A stretch of DNA of 64,000 nucleotides from Torreya grandis (Eukaryota; Streptophyta; Pinopsida; Cupressales; Taxaceae): the NCBI GenBank assembly GCA_037957365.1, contig JARHVA010004093.1, positions 850,001 through 914,000 of the forward strand, read 5' to 3'. Shown in pieces: positions 24,401 to 33,790 of this stretch. Under the pieces are notes generated by a model. The model had not been told where the DNA came from and did not search any database. It was given only the letters and a program-made list of their open reading frames with translations. The position numbers and the translations under genes were made by a program. Every line of letters begins with the position of its first letter. Within the stretch, counting starts at the first letter, position 1.

Positions 24401-25195
24401 ATTAGACATTTTTTCCATTAGCTTTTTGATTAGATCAGCTGATAAATTTGTGGGTGGGGCACCCCATTGGTTGTAAGGCACTTGGAAGGTGCTAGAAGGG
24501 GCATATGACATAGTCGGTTGTGCTTGTATGGGTGCAATGTACTGATAACTAGCCATAGGGATAGAAGTTAAAGCTAGGGGTGGTTGTGTCATAGAGGTAA
24601 AAGGCATGACTAGGCTTGATGTTGCCAGAGGTGGTTGGATGGTGGCAGCACTAGCCAAAGGATGAATGGCCACCCTGGTGTTGATGGGGGTGAGAGTAGG
24701 CGAGATGGAGACAACTAGATTTTGGAAAGGGGTAGAGCTTTGTTGAATAGTCTGTGGTTGATGGGGGGTCAAAACCCCAATGGAAGTGGGCCCATAGATA
24801 GAATGAGAAGCCACACTTAGAAGATTAGTCATGGGCTGGTTATTAGTCAAGGCGACAGCCTAGATGTCTATGGGCTAGATTACAGATGTTGTTGATATGA
24901 TGGTCGTCTCAACTAAAGAGGTTGGCATCCCATAAATTGGGTTGCCTAAAGAGTCTCGCATTCAACTTCATGTGAGATAGTGTTGAAGGGTCTTGACATT
25001 GAGTTCAAGGAACATTTTGATGTCTTGGTCCCCCTCAAGGACAATGGGAGGCTGAATCAGGGTCAATTGGGTAGGAGTTTGTTCGGTCTCTGAATGATAC
25101 TCCATTAGAAGACTGGTTATGGAAGGCAAAGGTGGGAGCGGTTTTTGCCTCATGTGGTCAACAAGAGTCTTGGTTTGACTACGTGTCAAAACCAT
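21440..25195 (-). pseudogene. Element B gag (and gag-protease junction)
   Basis: Opens with MVLTRSQTK, a start common in plant Ty3/gypsy. The capsid-like gag domain is at about 24340-23966: ELPKFTHFQSKEDPQQQLQA, MSLFGAALDWYNSL, FLDHFSINI, ESIADFVSHWRGLI. Two zinc-finger-like modules follow: FCNYHRVKGHDTANC (C-X2-H-X4-H-X4-C) near 23475, and a later diverged copy YHRTPRHDIKNC near 22020 whose first Cys is Tyr. They are separated by a long Pro/Ser-rich spacer. One frame holds from 25195 to about 21440 despite at least ten stops; a single frame change near 21440 leads into protease, so gag and pol were probably one polyprotein frame. Confidence 0.85.
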
Positions 25196-26008
25196 TCAAG
25201 GCAAGATAATACATCTTTATTAGCTCAAACAACCAGATACGAATAGAAAAGAAAGATGAAGACAAGCAGACCCTAAACGTTAAATTCCTAAGAATAAATT
25301 TTTAGAGTCTTGTTGGCTTATGCCTTAGAGTGTGTTTGGAAAGTTGGCTTTTAGAATGGGTCCTAGAAGAAGCAGTCTAAAGTTGGTTTTAGGTTACTTT
25401 TGGTGCTCAAGGTTTGTGTTAGGTTCCGTACGTGGCCTAGTGCTAAGGAGCAAGCTCCCCTCACTTCACGAGTCTAGAGATAAGCTAGGTCACTTAGCCA
25501 ATATATACTTCCCCTAGAGTTTATAGTCTACCAGAGAATAGAGTGGGCTCTCCCCTTGGTAGTGAAGTCCAAGTAGGATTATCGGGAAGGGTAAGGTATC
25601 CACTAGGTGATGAAATCCTAGTCGGACCTTGTCTCAAGTATGTTTAGATGTTTTAGTTTGTGAAAGTGGTCTGGATGTGTAACATAAGTGGACTATGATT
25701 TATTCATGATGTGGTTTTAATTACTAGATGTGTGGACTACATTTAGGCAGAAATGAGATGCAATAGATTTTTAAGCCCAAATTGAAATGTGTGTTCGGAT
25801 GAAAACAAGTTGAGAAAAGGTTAAGAGTATGACTTCACTACTCTAAGATGCAAGTAGGAAAGAAAAATAAAGATTCTTTTTAACTTTGCTTATGGTTTCT
25901 TTTCAAGATAAAGAGATAGAAGAAAAGGATGCAAGAAAAAATCTAATGCACCTATATGAAAAGTTTGTTTTTAGATGAAAAAGTATGAACCTAAGGAAAA
26001 CTCCTAGC
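25196..26008 (-). other. Element B 5' leader
   Basis: Untranslated leader between primer-binding site and gag. It contains GGTAGTGAAGTCCAAGTAGG (25558-25577) and a second related block, AGGTGATGAAATCCTAGTCGG (25605-25625). A matching block occurs in the leader of element D near 48813-48840. Leaders hold packaging and dimerisation signals in LTR elements, so conserved motifs here could serve that role; that is inference. Confidence 0.5.
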
Positions 26009-26026
26009 GTCCCACTAGGCGTGCCA
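26009..26026 (-). promoter_or_regulatory. Element B primer-binding site
   Basis: On the minus strand TGGCACGCCTAGTGGGAC begins three bases (TTC) after the LTR end AGAAACA. It starts TGG, complementary to the CCA of a tRNA 3' end, and sites of the TGGC-rich, GTGGGAC type are familiar in plant Tat-like elements. I cannot name the tRNA with certainty. It is not the iMet site seen in element C. Confidence 0.7.
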
Positions 26027-26029
26027 GAA

Positions 26030-27395
26030 TGTTTCTAACTTTTTTTTCTTTTCCACATTCAAAAGAAATAAGAAACTAAAGTAATGGTCTAGGGTTAGAT
26101 GATACCCGGATGAAGTTTTGTGCACCATATCCAGGGGACTGAAGGAACTCCTCTTTGGCTATGGAGGATGACACCTGTAGATGAGAAAGACTTAAACAAG
26201 AAAACTGTTAGATAGGTAGGTAGTGGACTGCCAAGCAATGCTTGATCCTAGAAGTGTAAAGACTTCCTGCAAGGGTGATAGTCCACTAATTGATAAAGAA
26301 CAAAATGCTGATAGAAAAGGAAGTGATAAAAGATTGAACAAAAAAGATAGCAATAAATGTGTACCTATATGCAACAATCTATCTTCCAAAGTCACTGACA
26401 TCGGTGGTTCTACCAATGTCAGTTGGTCAATGCTGCCAGCATCAGTTAGTCTACCAACGTCAATTGGGGTAATGGGTCTGGTGGCCAGCGTCACTTGGGG
26501 CAATAAGGCTTTGGATGAGTCTCAGGGTTGTTTGTGGTCAGCAAAGTAGTTTGGGGTGTCTATGGGAGTCTTAGTGGCTTGTGCTAGGTTTGTAGGGCAG
26601 AGAGTGTGGCCTGAATTAGGGACCAGATGTAAGACAGGGGAAAAAGGGGAGATAAAGGTGAGAGAAGGCTTTTCAGCCTCTCCAAGAAGAATAGATTGGG
26701 TTGTGTCAATAGTGCATGGAAATGGCTAGTAGTCTGAGTGCTAATGTATTTAAAAAGATACTAAAATAAAACCAGTTGAAATACTTAGCTATGGGTGGAG
26801 AGGCAGAAGTGCAGGAGGTCTATTTCCATTATGGTTGATGCTAGAGATGTTGTGAAACCTTCAATCTGGTGTGGAATAACTGGTGTAAAACCTCTGAGCT
26901 TGGAGAGTGTTGTTGAAATGTTGATGCCTGCAAGAAGTTGAGGAGCAAGAGAGCTGTAAGCTTGTAGCAAGAGAATTCATGTTCACGGGGGGGAGCAACA
27001 AAAGCAGAAATGTATTCTTAAAGGAACCGATGCTAGTAAAACCACTGATGTTGACCGAATAATGACCAATGTCAGCGGCTAAAGAATGGGAAAAGAGGCT
27101 ATGTTTAGCCTTTTTTCCCATTCTTCCAACTGCCAGGTCTAACTTTCATTAGAAAATGGTCCAAGGCAGATTAAATGAGCGTGAGAGGTTAGTGGGAGGG
27201 ATGAAATGGGGTTTAAGTAATTAAGATTTGGCATGGGGTGAGGGAGGCATGGGTGATGTGTTAAGGGGGTTATTAATTTAAAATAGTTAATTTATTTTAA
27301 ATTAATAAGTGTGTGGGTTAGGAATGTTTAGGAGGTGGATCAAGGAGACCAAGGGGGAGGATGACCAAGGGATAGACATGATTTCGGTGTCTACA
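26030..27395 (-). repeat. Element B 5' LTR, 1366 bp
   Basis: Plus-strand edges are TGTTTCTAAC and GTGTCTACA (TG...CA, with TGT/ACA inverted ends). The inner edge is fixed by the primer-binding site and the outer edge by comparison with the polypurine-adjacent LTR at 14815. Only its outer 430 bp (26966-27395) have a partner at 14386-14815. It contains a cluster of inverted ACATCGGT/ACCAATGT motifs at 26395-26490. A plus-strand open frame 26223-26549 and minus-strand frames within it are LTR sequence, not genes. Confidence 0.8.
26395..26490. repeat. Cluster of inverted ACATCGGT-type motifs in the B LTR
   Basis: CTGACATCGGT (26395-26405) and ACCAATGTCAG (26412-26422) form a hairpin with 11-bp arms (one mismatch) and a 6-base loop. 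Further related half-sites follow: CCAGCATCAG, CCAACGTCAATTGG and CCAGCGTCAC. The same type of motif forms the larger hairpin at 14463-14499 in the other LTR. Purpose unknown; transcription-factor sites or RNA structure are both possible. Confidence 0.65.
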
Positions 27396-27755
27396 TTATG
27401 TATATTGATCATTTGGATCAGCAAGAGTCATTGAGAACACAACTAGAAGACTTAGAGTAACTAGATGAGACACTCACCCAAGCAAGATGAGTCAACAAGT
27501 AGAGAAGGTGTGATAGAAGTTGTGGTATGTTAGATGTATCAAGCACAAAGTATTTACTAAAGGATCATTAGTCTTGCTATATGAAAATAACTACCTAAAT
27601 CACCTAGGCAAGCTATAGATTAGGTAGATAGGACCTTATGCCATCAATAACATATTAGAGACTAGCACATGTAAACTACACACACTCATGGGTGAAATTC
27701 TCCCTATGCATTTCAATAGCAATAGATTGAAGAATTATATTTAATATAATGTTTC
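27396..27755 (+). pseudogene. Element A pol fragment 4: integrase C-terminal region
   Basis: Resumes element A right of element B. It reads YIDHLDQQESLRTQLEDLE, LDETLTQA in one frame, then after a frame change near 27500, KVFTKGSLVLLYENNYLNH, LGKL, IGPYAINNILET and MGEILPMHFNSNRLKNYI. These are the C-terminal integrase blocks (KGDLVLLY..., GPY.., N-x-x-RLKPY) of plant Ty3/gypsy. Compared with the family order, about 40 codons (the WAYRT...TPF...LVYG...PSLR part) are missing between 14385 and 27401. The 3' LTR of A is not recognisable beyond 27755. Confidence 0.8.
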
Positions 27756-29230
27756 TTGTGCCATAAGACATTGACTTCTTGCTCAAAATTTGGTTGTGTT
27801 GTACTAACAAGAAAAAAATTTGGTCCAAGCCAAACATTTCATTATGTGTTGTGTTATTTGTGTTAGGTTAATAAGTGAGGCACTATCATGCCCATATAAT
27901 AACTATTCTAATGCCTACATGCATAACTCTACTTAGGTGAATCAAGCATGGCTATTTTCTAAACACTTGAGGCTAGACACCTAATTTTTTGGATGCACAA
28001 GCATCTACCAAATTTATAAATATGTGAGTACAAAATAGATTAAGGAAGACACACAAGATGCCAGTGCACAAGAAACCTAGAGAATGAAGCACTAGAGGAC
28101 CAACATAGGAATTTGTATAGGGTAAGGTGGGCCAAGGCAAGAAATTAAAGTTTAGAGAAATCAACCAAGAAATGGAAGTGTGCTTGAGAGGAAACATAGT
28201 TGGAAGAGGATATGGAATTGAGGAGGCTAAATCATTCACATGTGAAGCACTATGCCCAAGTTGACATAAGAAGGGCAAAGGTCATGCCAAGTGAATGAAG
28301 AGTAGGAGGAAGATCATCAAGATAACTAGCATCCACCTAATGGTAGGTGAAAAGTGACCATTTGAATCACATTTCAATTCACCAAATACACCATAAGAGA
28401 AGTTAAAATGGTGATGTCAAAGGCAAAAATATCTACAATAAATGTCAATGTGGTGGTGGATTTTCATGGATTTCATGGGTTTAGTATATTTTAATAAACA
28501 CATGTGATGCTACACCATTACTCACATAATTAATAAGGTATATAAAATTAGGGTATAAAGAAGTGAATTATAGACTGTAATAGGTTACAAACCTTGTGCA
28601 AAATTGAACCCAAACACAAAGCTAAACATAGAAGCCAAACTAGAGCCAAACCAAAAAAAATTTATCATAGAGAAACTTAAGAACCCATAGCCACCAAGCA
28701 AGAATGGTTTAAATTAGATGGAGATTATGTTATATTTAAAACTATTTAGAAAGCATGAGGAGAGATAATTGTGAGAGAACTAGGTAGTAAGAGTGTTGCA
28801 AGACACTAAGGCTACCATTAATGGCAAATGAATCACAAGAGTCAAAGTTGTAATCATAGTTTCCATGACTATGAGGAGGTGAAAAATAAGATTAAGAGAT
28901 TTAAGATTATCAAAAAACTACACTTCAATAGTAATTAGTTCATAATGGGAAAAAAGAGGTTACATTAAAGCCTAACTTAGGCACAAAGAGATGCTAAGAA
29001 GCCATGGATGCTAAAAGGAGCAATAGCTATGAAGAAAGAGGTGTAGCTGGTTGAAAGTGTTAGTGTTATAGAAGTGGACATAGAAGCAATCATAAATATT
29101 TCATATATAGAAATTTAGTTCCCCCTAAGGTCATAGTTGGGATACATGGGTATCCTTCACACATACTTACATATTAAAGGAGTACAACCATCACTTGTAA
29201 AACAATACATAAGATCTTAAATAAGATGGG
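27756..29230. other. No gene recognised
   Basis: Presumed 3' end of element A followed by unassigned AT-rich sequence. Minus-strand open frame 27973-28278 (LPWPTLPY..., a run of hydrophobic segments) is uninterrupted but sits in a plus-strand Lys/Glu-rich fossil context and has no recognisable domain. I found no LTR partner within the window. Confidence 0.4.
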
Positions 29231-32200
29231 GTGGTTGATACAAGAATGAATAAAAAGGTGAGTGTGATGATATTTGATGTCTCTATTCAAGACAAGATAA
29301 TGACCACTAGCATGACCCAATTATATGAGTTATCAAATTTTGGCAAGATAGAGGAACTATTGCAATTCCTCCTCTCACACATCCATTATGGTCTCTTTTA
29401 CTTTGTAGGAAGGTGCATGTGGATATTGGCATGCCTCATTATTAGGATCATAGGGATTCTAATAATAGGGATGGATATCCATTAGATGATGGAGGATGAT
29501 GCATAGGTGGAGAGGGTTGTGAAACTCCTAGGCTACTAGAAGGTAGGGTTCACATATCTGATCAAATACATATAGGACCCTAGTACAAGGGTAATGACAC
29601 ACTTAATGAGTTCTAAGATATTCCATATTATATGGTGTATTGAAATAATACATATGTACTTATGCATCACCCACCACATAGCATAAGGGGTAAAGTTCAA
29701 TATTGCAAAATTTATTTTTGAGGAGATGGTGAAGAATGTGTTGGAATACCACATGTTGTGTGAGACCTTTCAGTGGGGGTATATGATAATTTTGATTATG
29801 ATGGAGTAGATTTTCATGTTTTATGATTATGATGATAATCTATAGGTTTTCATACCATATAAAGACTCCCTAGTATTCAAGTACCAAGAATTTACCTACC
29901 CACCCAGCTTCTCCCAAAAGTACAAGATAAGAGTACTTGTGGTGTAATCGATACATAGAGGAATTCAAGATTGAATGGTGCATCATGAAAGAGATCAATG
30001 ATCACATTATAGTCATGGTGACCTTAACCATCATGAAACATTTCCATGTAATGCACCTAACACTCACAAATGGAAACCTCTCTGGTTGGATTAATTTGCC
30101 TTATGCATTTTTCACTAAATTTGTCATAGCTGTGTTAAGGAAAATTCCTAATGTGCAGCAATTGGAGAAATTGGTATGGACATGGACCAATAAAGGATAA
30201 GGTTTAAGAACTAGTATTTGTACCTAGGAGAAAAGGACAAAAAAGATAAGGATGATGACTTTGATTAAATGGACCTCTATCTCCTCCAGAGGGAAATTAT
30301 AACATAACACATCTTCAATTTGTACTATGAGATGAAGTCATAGAAGAAGGGAACCTAACCTAAGAAATATGATGATATCTCCCTCTTGATTGATAAAGAA
30401 GGAAATATATCACTAAAAAAACAATATTAGTCTCCTCAAAATAAATGGGGAGAGACACTTGATGAGATCCAAGAGTGCATCAGGTTGAAGATAACATCCA
30501 ATGAACAAGCAACACCTCCAGATCCCAAGAAGTTCATATCCTTTGTGAAAAAGACTAATTTTTATGGTAATAAGTAGAAAAATAAGAAGTATAAAGTACC
30601 CATTACACTCCCTACAATAAATATAACATAAATGAGGGAGGAAGAGGACCTCATGCAAAGAAAGGAAGAAGAGACTGAAGAAGAAAGAAAAAATACCTAC
30701 ATCATGTAGGTTGAAGAAGAGGATGATCTTAGCATCAAGGATGTTTAGAAATTCCTCCAAGGCATCACAACCATAGTTCTTAAAGAATTAGAGAAGTTAG
30801 TGAGCTCCTCCTCCAAATAATAACCCACCACATTACTTCCATGAATAGATGAGGATAAGAGAAGGTTGTTGAAGAAGATGGGCCATAAAAAGGAAGAGAT
30901 TGAGATGGTGCTATCACTTGAGAAGAAGAGGAGGGCTTGGAAATAAATGGGCCTGAGTCAAGTGGATATCAAGAAGGCTAAGGCCAAAGAATAGAAGGCT
31001 AAGGAATATAAGGCCAAGAAAGAGAAGAAGATGAAAAAAGGTTCCCACAAGCATGGGACTAACCTTTGAGAAGGACAAGAAGGCACCTATTGCCCCCACC
31101 AAGAATGTATATGAAGCTACATAATAGGTGCACCCAAGTAGTGAAGGGCCACCTAGAGAAAAAAGATGATATTGGTGCCTTGGAAAAATAAAAATAAATT
31201 GAAGAAGAACCCCAATAAGAACAAGGCAAAGCCGGTGATAAGAGAATAAACCTAAAGGTGAGAATTTATAAACCCTAGGAGGAATAAGTGGACAAAGGGG
31301 ATAAGTTTAAAGAAGAACCCCTCAAAGAATAAGAAGATGGGTCCTTTGAGCAAAACACTAAAGAAAGTGGTTTTTCTAGTGAAGAGGAGGAATAGAAAAC
31401 AAAAATAACCATCATCAAGAAGGATGACATATAATTAAGCATTACAAAAAATGTGTAAAAGGGGTAGATGGATGAAAACTTATATATGCTTGAATTCATT
31501 CCCCTGAGGCTACCAAAACCAAGATGCATAAAAAACTTGCATTTGTTTTTTTATCACTACATGGATGATCCCCACATTGAGGAACCTTAAAAGGATATAT
31601 TATGCATATAAGAACTTAAATAAGGGCATGAATCCCTCATCATCAACCCTCATGCCATGAACCTATTCTGATCTAGGAATGTGCTTATTCAAATGGCAAC
31701 TAAAGTTGTACACAAAAATATAATTAATGATGGTAAGGAAAATAAATGGAATAAACTCTAAATAGATGTTGAAGATGAAGTAGAAGCCATGAAATTCAAG
31801 TTACAACAACTATGAAATCACATAAAGATAGATTCACCATCCCTTCTAGTCAGTATGGATGCATTGAACCTCTCTGAGGTTGATAAAGTATGTGTTCTAG
31901 TAGATCAGATGATCCCAAGGATGAAACTAAAGATTATTCAAGAAGAAGAAGATCCATACATCATGATATAGAAGGGGATTAATACTAAGATAGAATAGGT
32001 GGAGGACCTCTTTGTGAATGTATAAGAAGGTATAAATGTTGTCTACACTATCTTAATGAGAATTTATAACAAACCATCAGCCATAAATGCATGCCTCAAG
32101 AAATAAAAGGAGGAAAAAGAGAATCTAATGGCCCAAGTTTAATTTAATAGTAGGTCATAGTATATGCATATAATGGGGAAGTTAAATGTGATAAGCACCC

Positions 32201-33060
32201 AAATAAAGGACTAAGAATAGAACTTATAATCACTCTTTTATGCCTGGCAAACTAAGGCATGTGATCAAGGAGCAATCATGGATGGAGTGTGATAAAGGCT
32301 AAGGAAAATCTAGAGGCCTTCAAAAAAGAGGTATAAATATAGATGTGTTTGTGTTTAATGATACCTTTATGGAAATTGATAGTTCTAGTGAAGAAAACAA
32401 GATTTTTTTCAAGGGATTTGAAGACATTAGCATCAAGTTTAAGGAGAACATGCCCAAGTTCTTCATGATGAAGACTTTGATAGCGTAGTCTAAGGATGGA
32501 TTAGTAATTTCTTATGGGGTAATCTTGGGCCCCTATTTTGATAAGTATGAGATTCACACTATATTGATGTGTACTTAAGCATGATTAAATCACCTGGCAT
32601 CATGATTGTTATTTTGGCATCTTGGGACCATTTGGAGGATTTCATGCACAACATGCACTAACTGGTAGATAGATAACTATTTCCTAGAATATTGAGGCAT
32701 CTTCAAGATTGGATGAGATGTGATGACCACAATATAAAGGGAATAAGGTGATGGAGCTGGTAGGAAAGAATACTTAGGCTCTTGCTCAGCACCTGGCATG
32801 CACACCCCACTTTGGTAGAGGCATTCTTATAGAGATATAAAAAGATATTGATCTAGTGAGCCAAAGGGATGAAAATTAATGTATAAAAGCTCTAGAGAAT
32901 TGGATATACATGCATGTTGATCATCACCATTAGTATTAGGAATAGCATAGACACCATTAAGGCTCCATTTGTATATGGCCAAGCTTACATGTGAGACTTT
33001 GGGCCATTAAGAAGTTTGAGTTAACCATTTACTCTATTTTAAAGTATCTAAACTTTGTTT
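29231..33060 (+). pseudogene. Long fossil coding region, Lys/Glu-rich, unrecognised
   Basis: Several plus-strand frames stay protein-like with scattered stops. 29560-29890 reads VMTHLMSSKIFHIIWCIEII, AKFIFEEMVKNVLEYHMLCE and EFTYPPSFSQKYKIRV, which recalls the helical core of ORFs annotated as putative plant transposon proteins. 29937-30200 is open for 87 codons. 30650-31100 is very Lys/Glu-rich (KKAKAKE, EYKAKKEKKMKK). 31470-32290 holds one frame with LEFIPLRLPKPRC, DVEDEVEAMKFKLQQL and MDALNLSEVDKVCVLVDQMI, coiled-coil-like. Uncertain whether this is one ORF or two. It is probably an accessory or Gag-like ORF of an LTR element. No function is assigned. Confidence 0.4.
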
Positions 33061-33770
33061 TATTTGGACTTTGATTAATGTCATGAAAGGGTTAAAGTAA
33101 AACATGGATTTTGATTTATATGTCTTTATTAATAATATTTGAATGTGTAATGGTTATAATGTTGTAAGTTTCATACATTTATTTTAAGAATGTCATTTAA
33201 AAGCTTCTAATTTATAATGTTAATGGTGTCCCTGTAATATTGATGATGTCAACATATCTTATAGAAATAGCTTAAGTGTTGAGAGATATTGCACCAAATC
33301 TCCTTGTTCTTGATAAGAAGTGCTAGCCTAAGTATGAATACTTGAAGTAAGAGTAGTCCCTTGGCCCTTTAAAATGATTAATTAATGCTAAGCTTAGTGA
33401 AATAAAGGATTGCACCCTTAAGACCATAAAACCATCCCAAAATAGGATTGTGCATATAGACCACTAAGTGTAGTCCATGAAATCCTTGTGCCTATGGATC
33501 TACTTAAGCCTTTTATGAATTAACGAAGTCCCATAAGCCATGATGTGTGCCATGTCAAAACTAACCCAACATAGGCCTTGGTTATTTATATTATATTCTT
33601 TGGGTGAGCGCATAAGGCCTATGCCTTATGTGAAATGATGTTGATGTAGTCGAGTGTTAAATATTGAGTTAAAAATGACAACCCTTTGTTTACACCTAGT
33701 TGTAATTAGTCTAGAACTAACTTAGACAACTAAATGAGCACTTTAATTTTAATTTAATACGACACTCTCA
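33061..33770 (+). mobile_element. Possible 5' LTR of an unresolved element (E)
   Basis: The segment ends CACTCTCA five bases before a TGGTATCA primer-site-like sequence. It carries a TATA-rich block TTATTTATATTATATTC near 33580-33600, suitable as an LTR promoter. No second copy was found in the window and the left edge is not defined, so this is a weak call resting on the boundary alone. Confidence 0.3.
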
Positions 33771-33775
33771 TATTA

Positions 33776-33790
33776 TGGTATCAATATTAC
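33776..33790 (+). promoter_or_regulatory. Primer-binding-site-like sequence of element E
   Basis: TGGTATCAATATTAC matches the first eight bases of the iMet-type site TGGTATCAGAGC. An eight-base match arises by chance at low frequency in 64 kb, so this needs the adjoining LTR to be confirmed. Confidence 0.35.

Larger units (their letters stand above)
14386..27395 (-). mobile_element. Element B: Tat/Ogre-like Ty3/gypsy retrotransposon, 13.0 kb
   Basis: Minus-strand element with 5' LTR at 26030-27395, primer-binding site, leader, a gag-pol reading frame from about 25195 to 16876, about 2 kb of 3' non-coding repeats, polypurine tract and a truncated 3' LTR. Domain order is gag, protease, RT, RNase H, second RNase H, integrase. 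The second RNase H between the classical one and integrase is the hallmark of the Tat lineage (Tat, Ogre). It lies inside element A's integrase. No convincing target duplication: GTATT (14378-14382) against TTATG (27396-27400) agree at 3 of 5 sites only, which fits loss of the element's 3' end together with flanking A sequence. Confidence 0.88.

Noticed and set aside
14383..27395. A 433-bp LTR for element B with TGTAG...CTACA ends
   Set aside because: Looks neat on the right copy (26963), but the primer site at 26009-26026 shows the LTR runs to 26030; the left copy lacks TG at that point and no target duplication supports the short version.
27973..28278. 101-codon minus-strand open frame as a membrane protein gene
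   Set aside because: Hydrophobic runs arise opposite a Lys/Glu-rich plus-strand fossil; no start context, partner copy or domain supports it.
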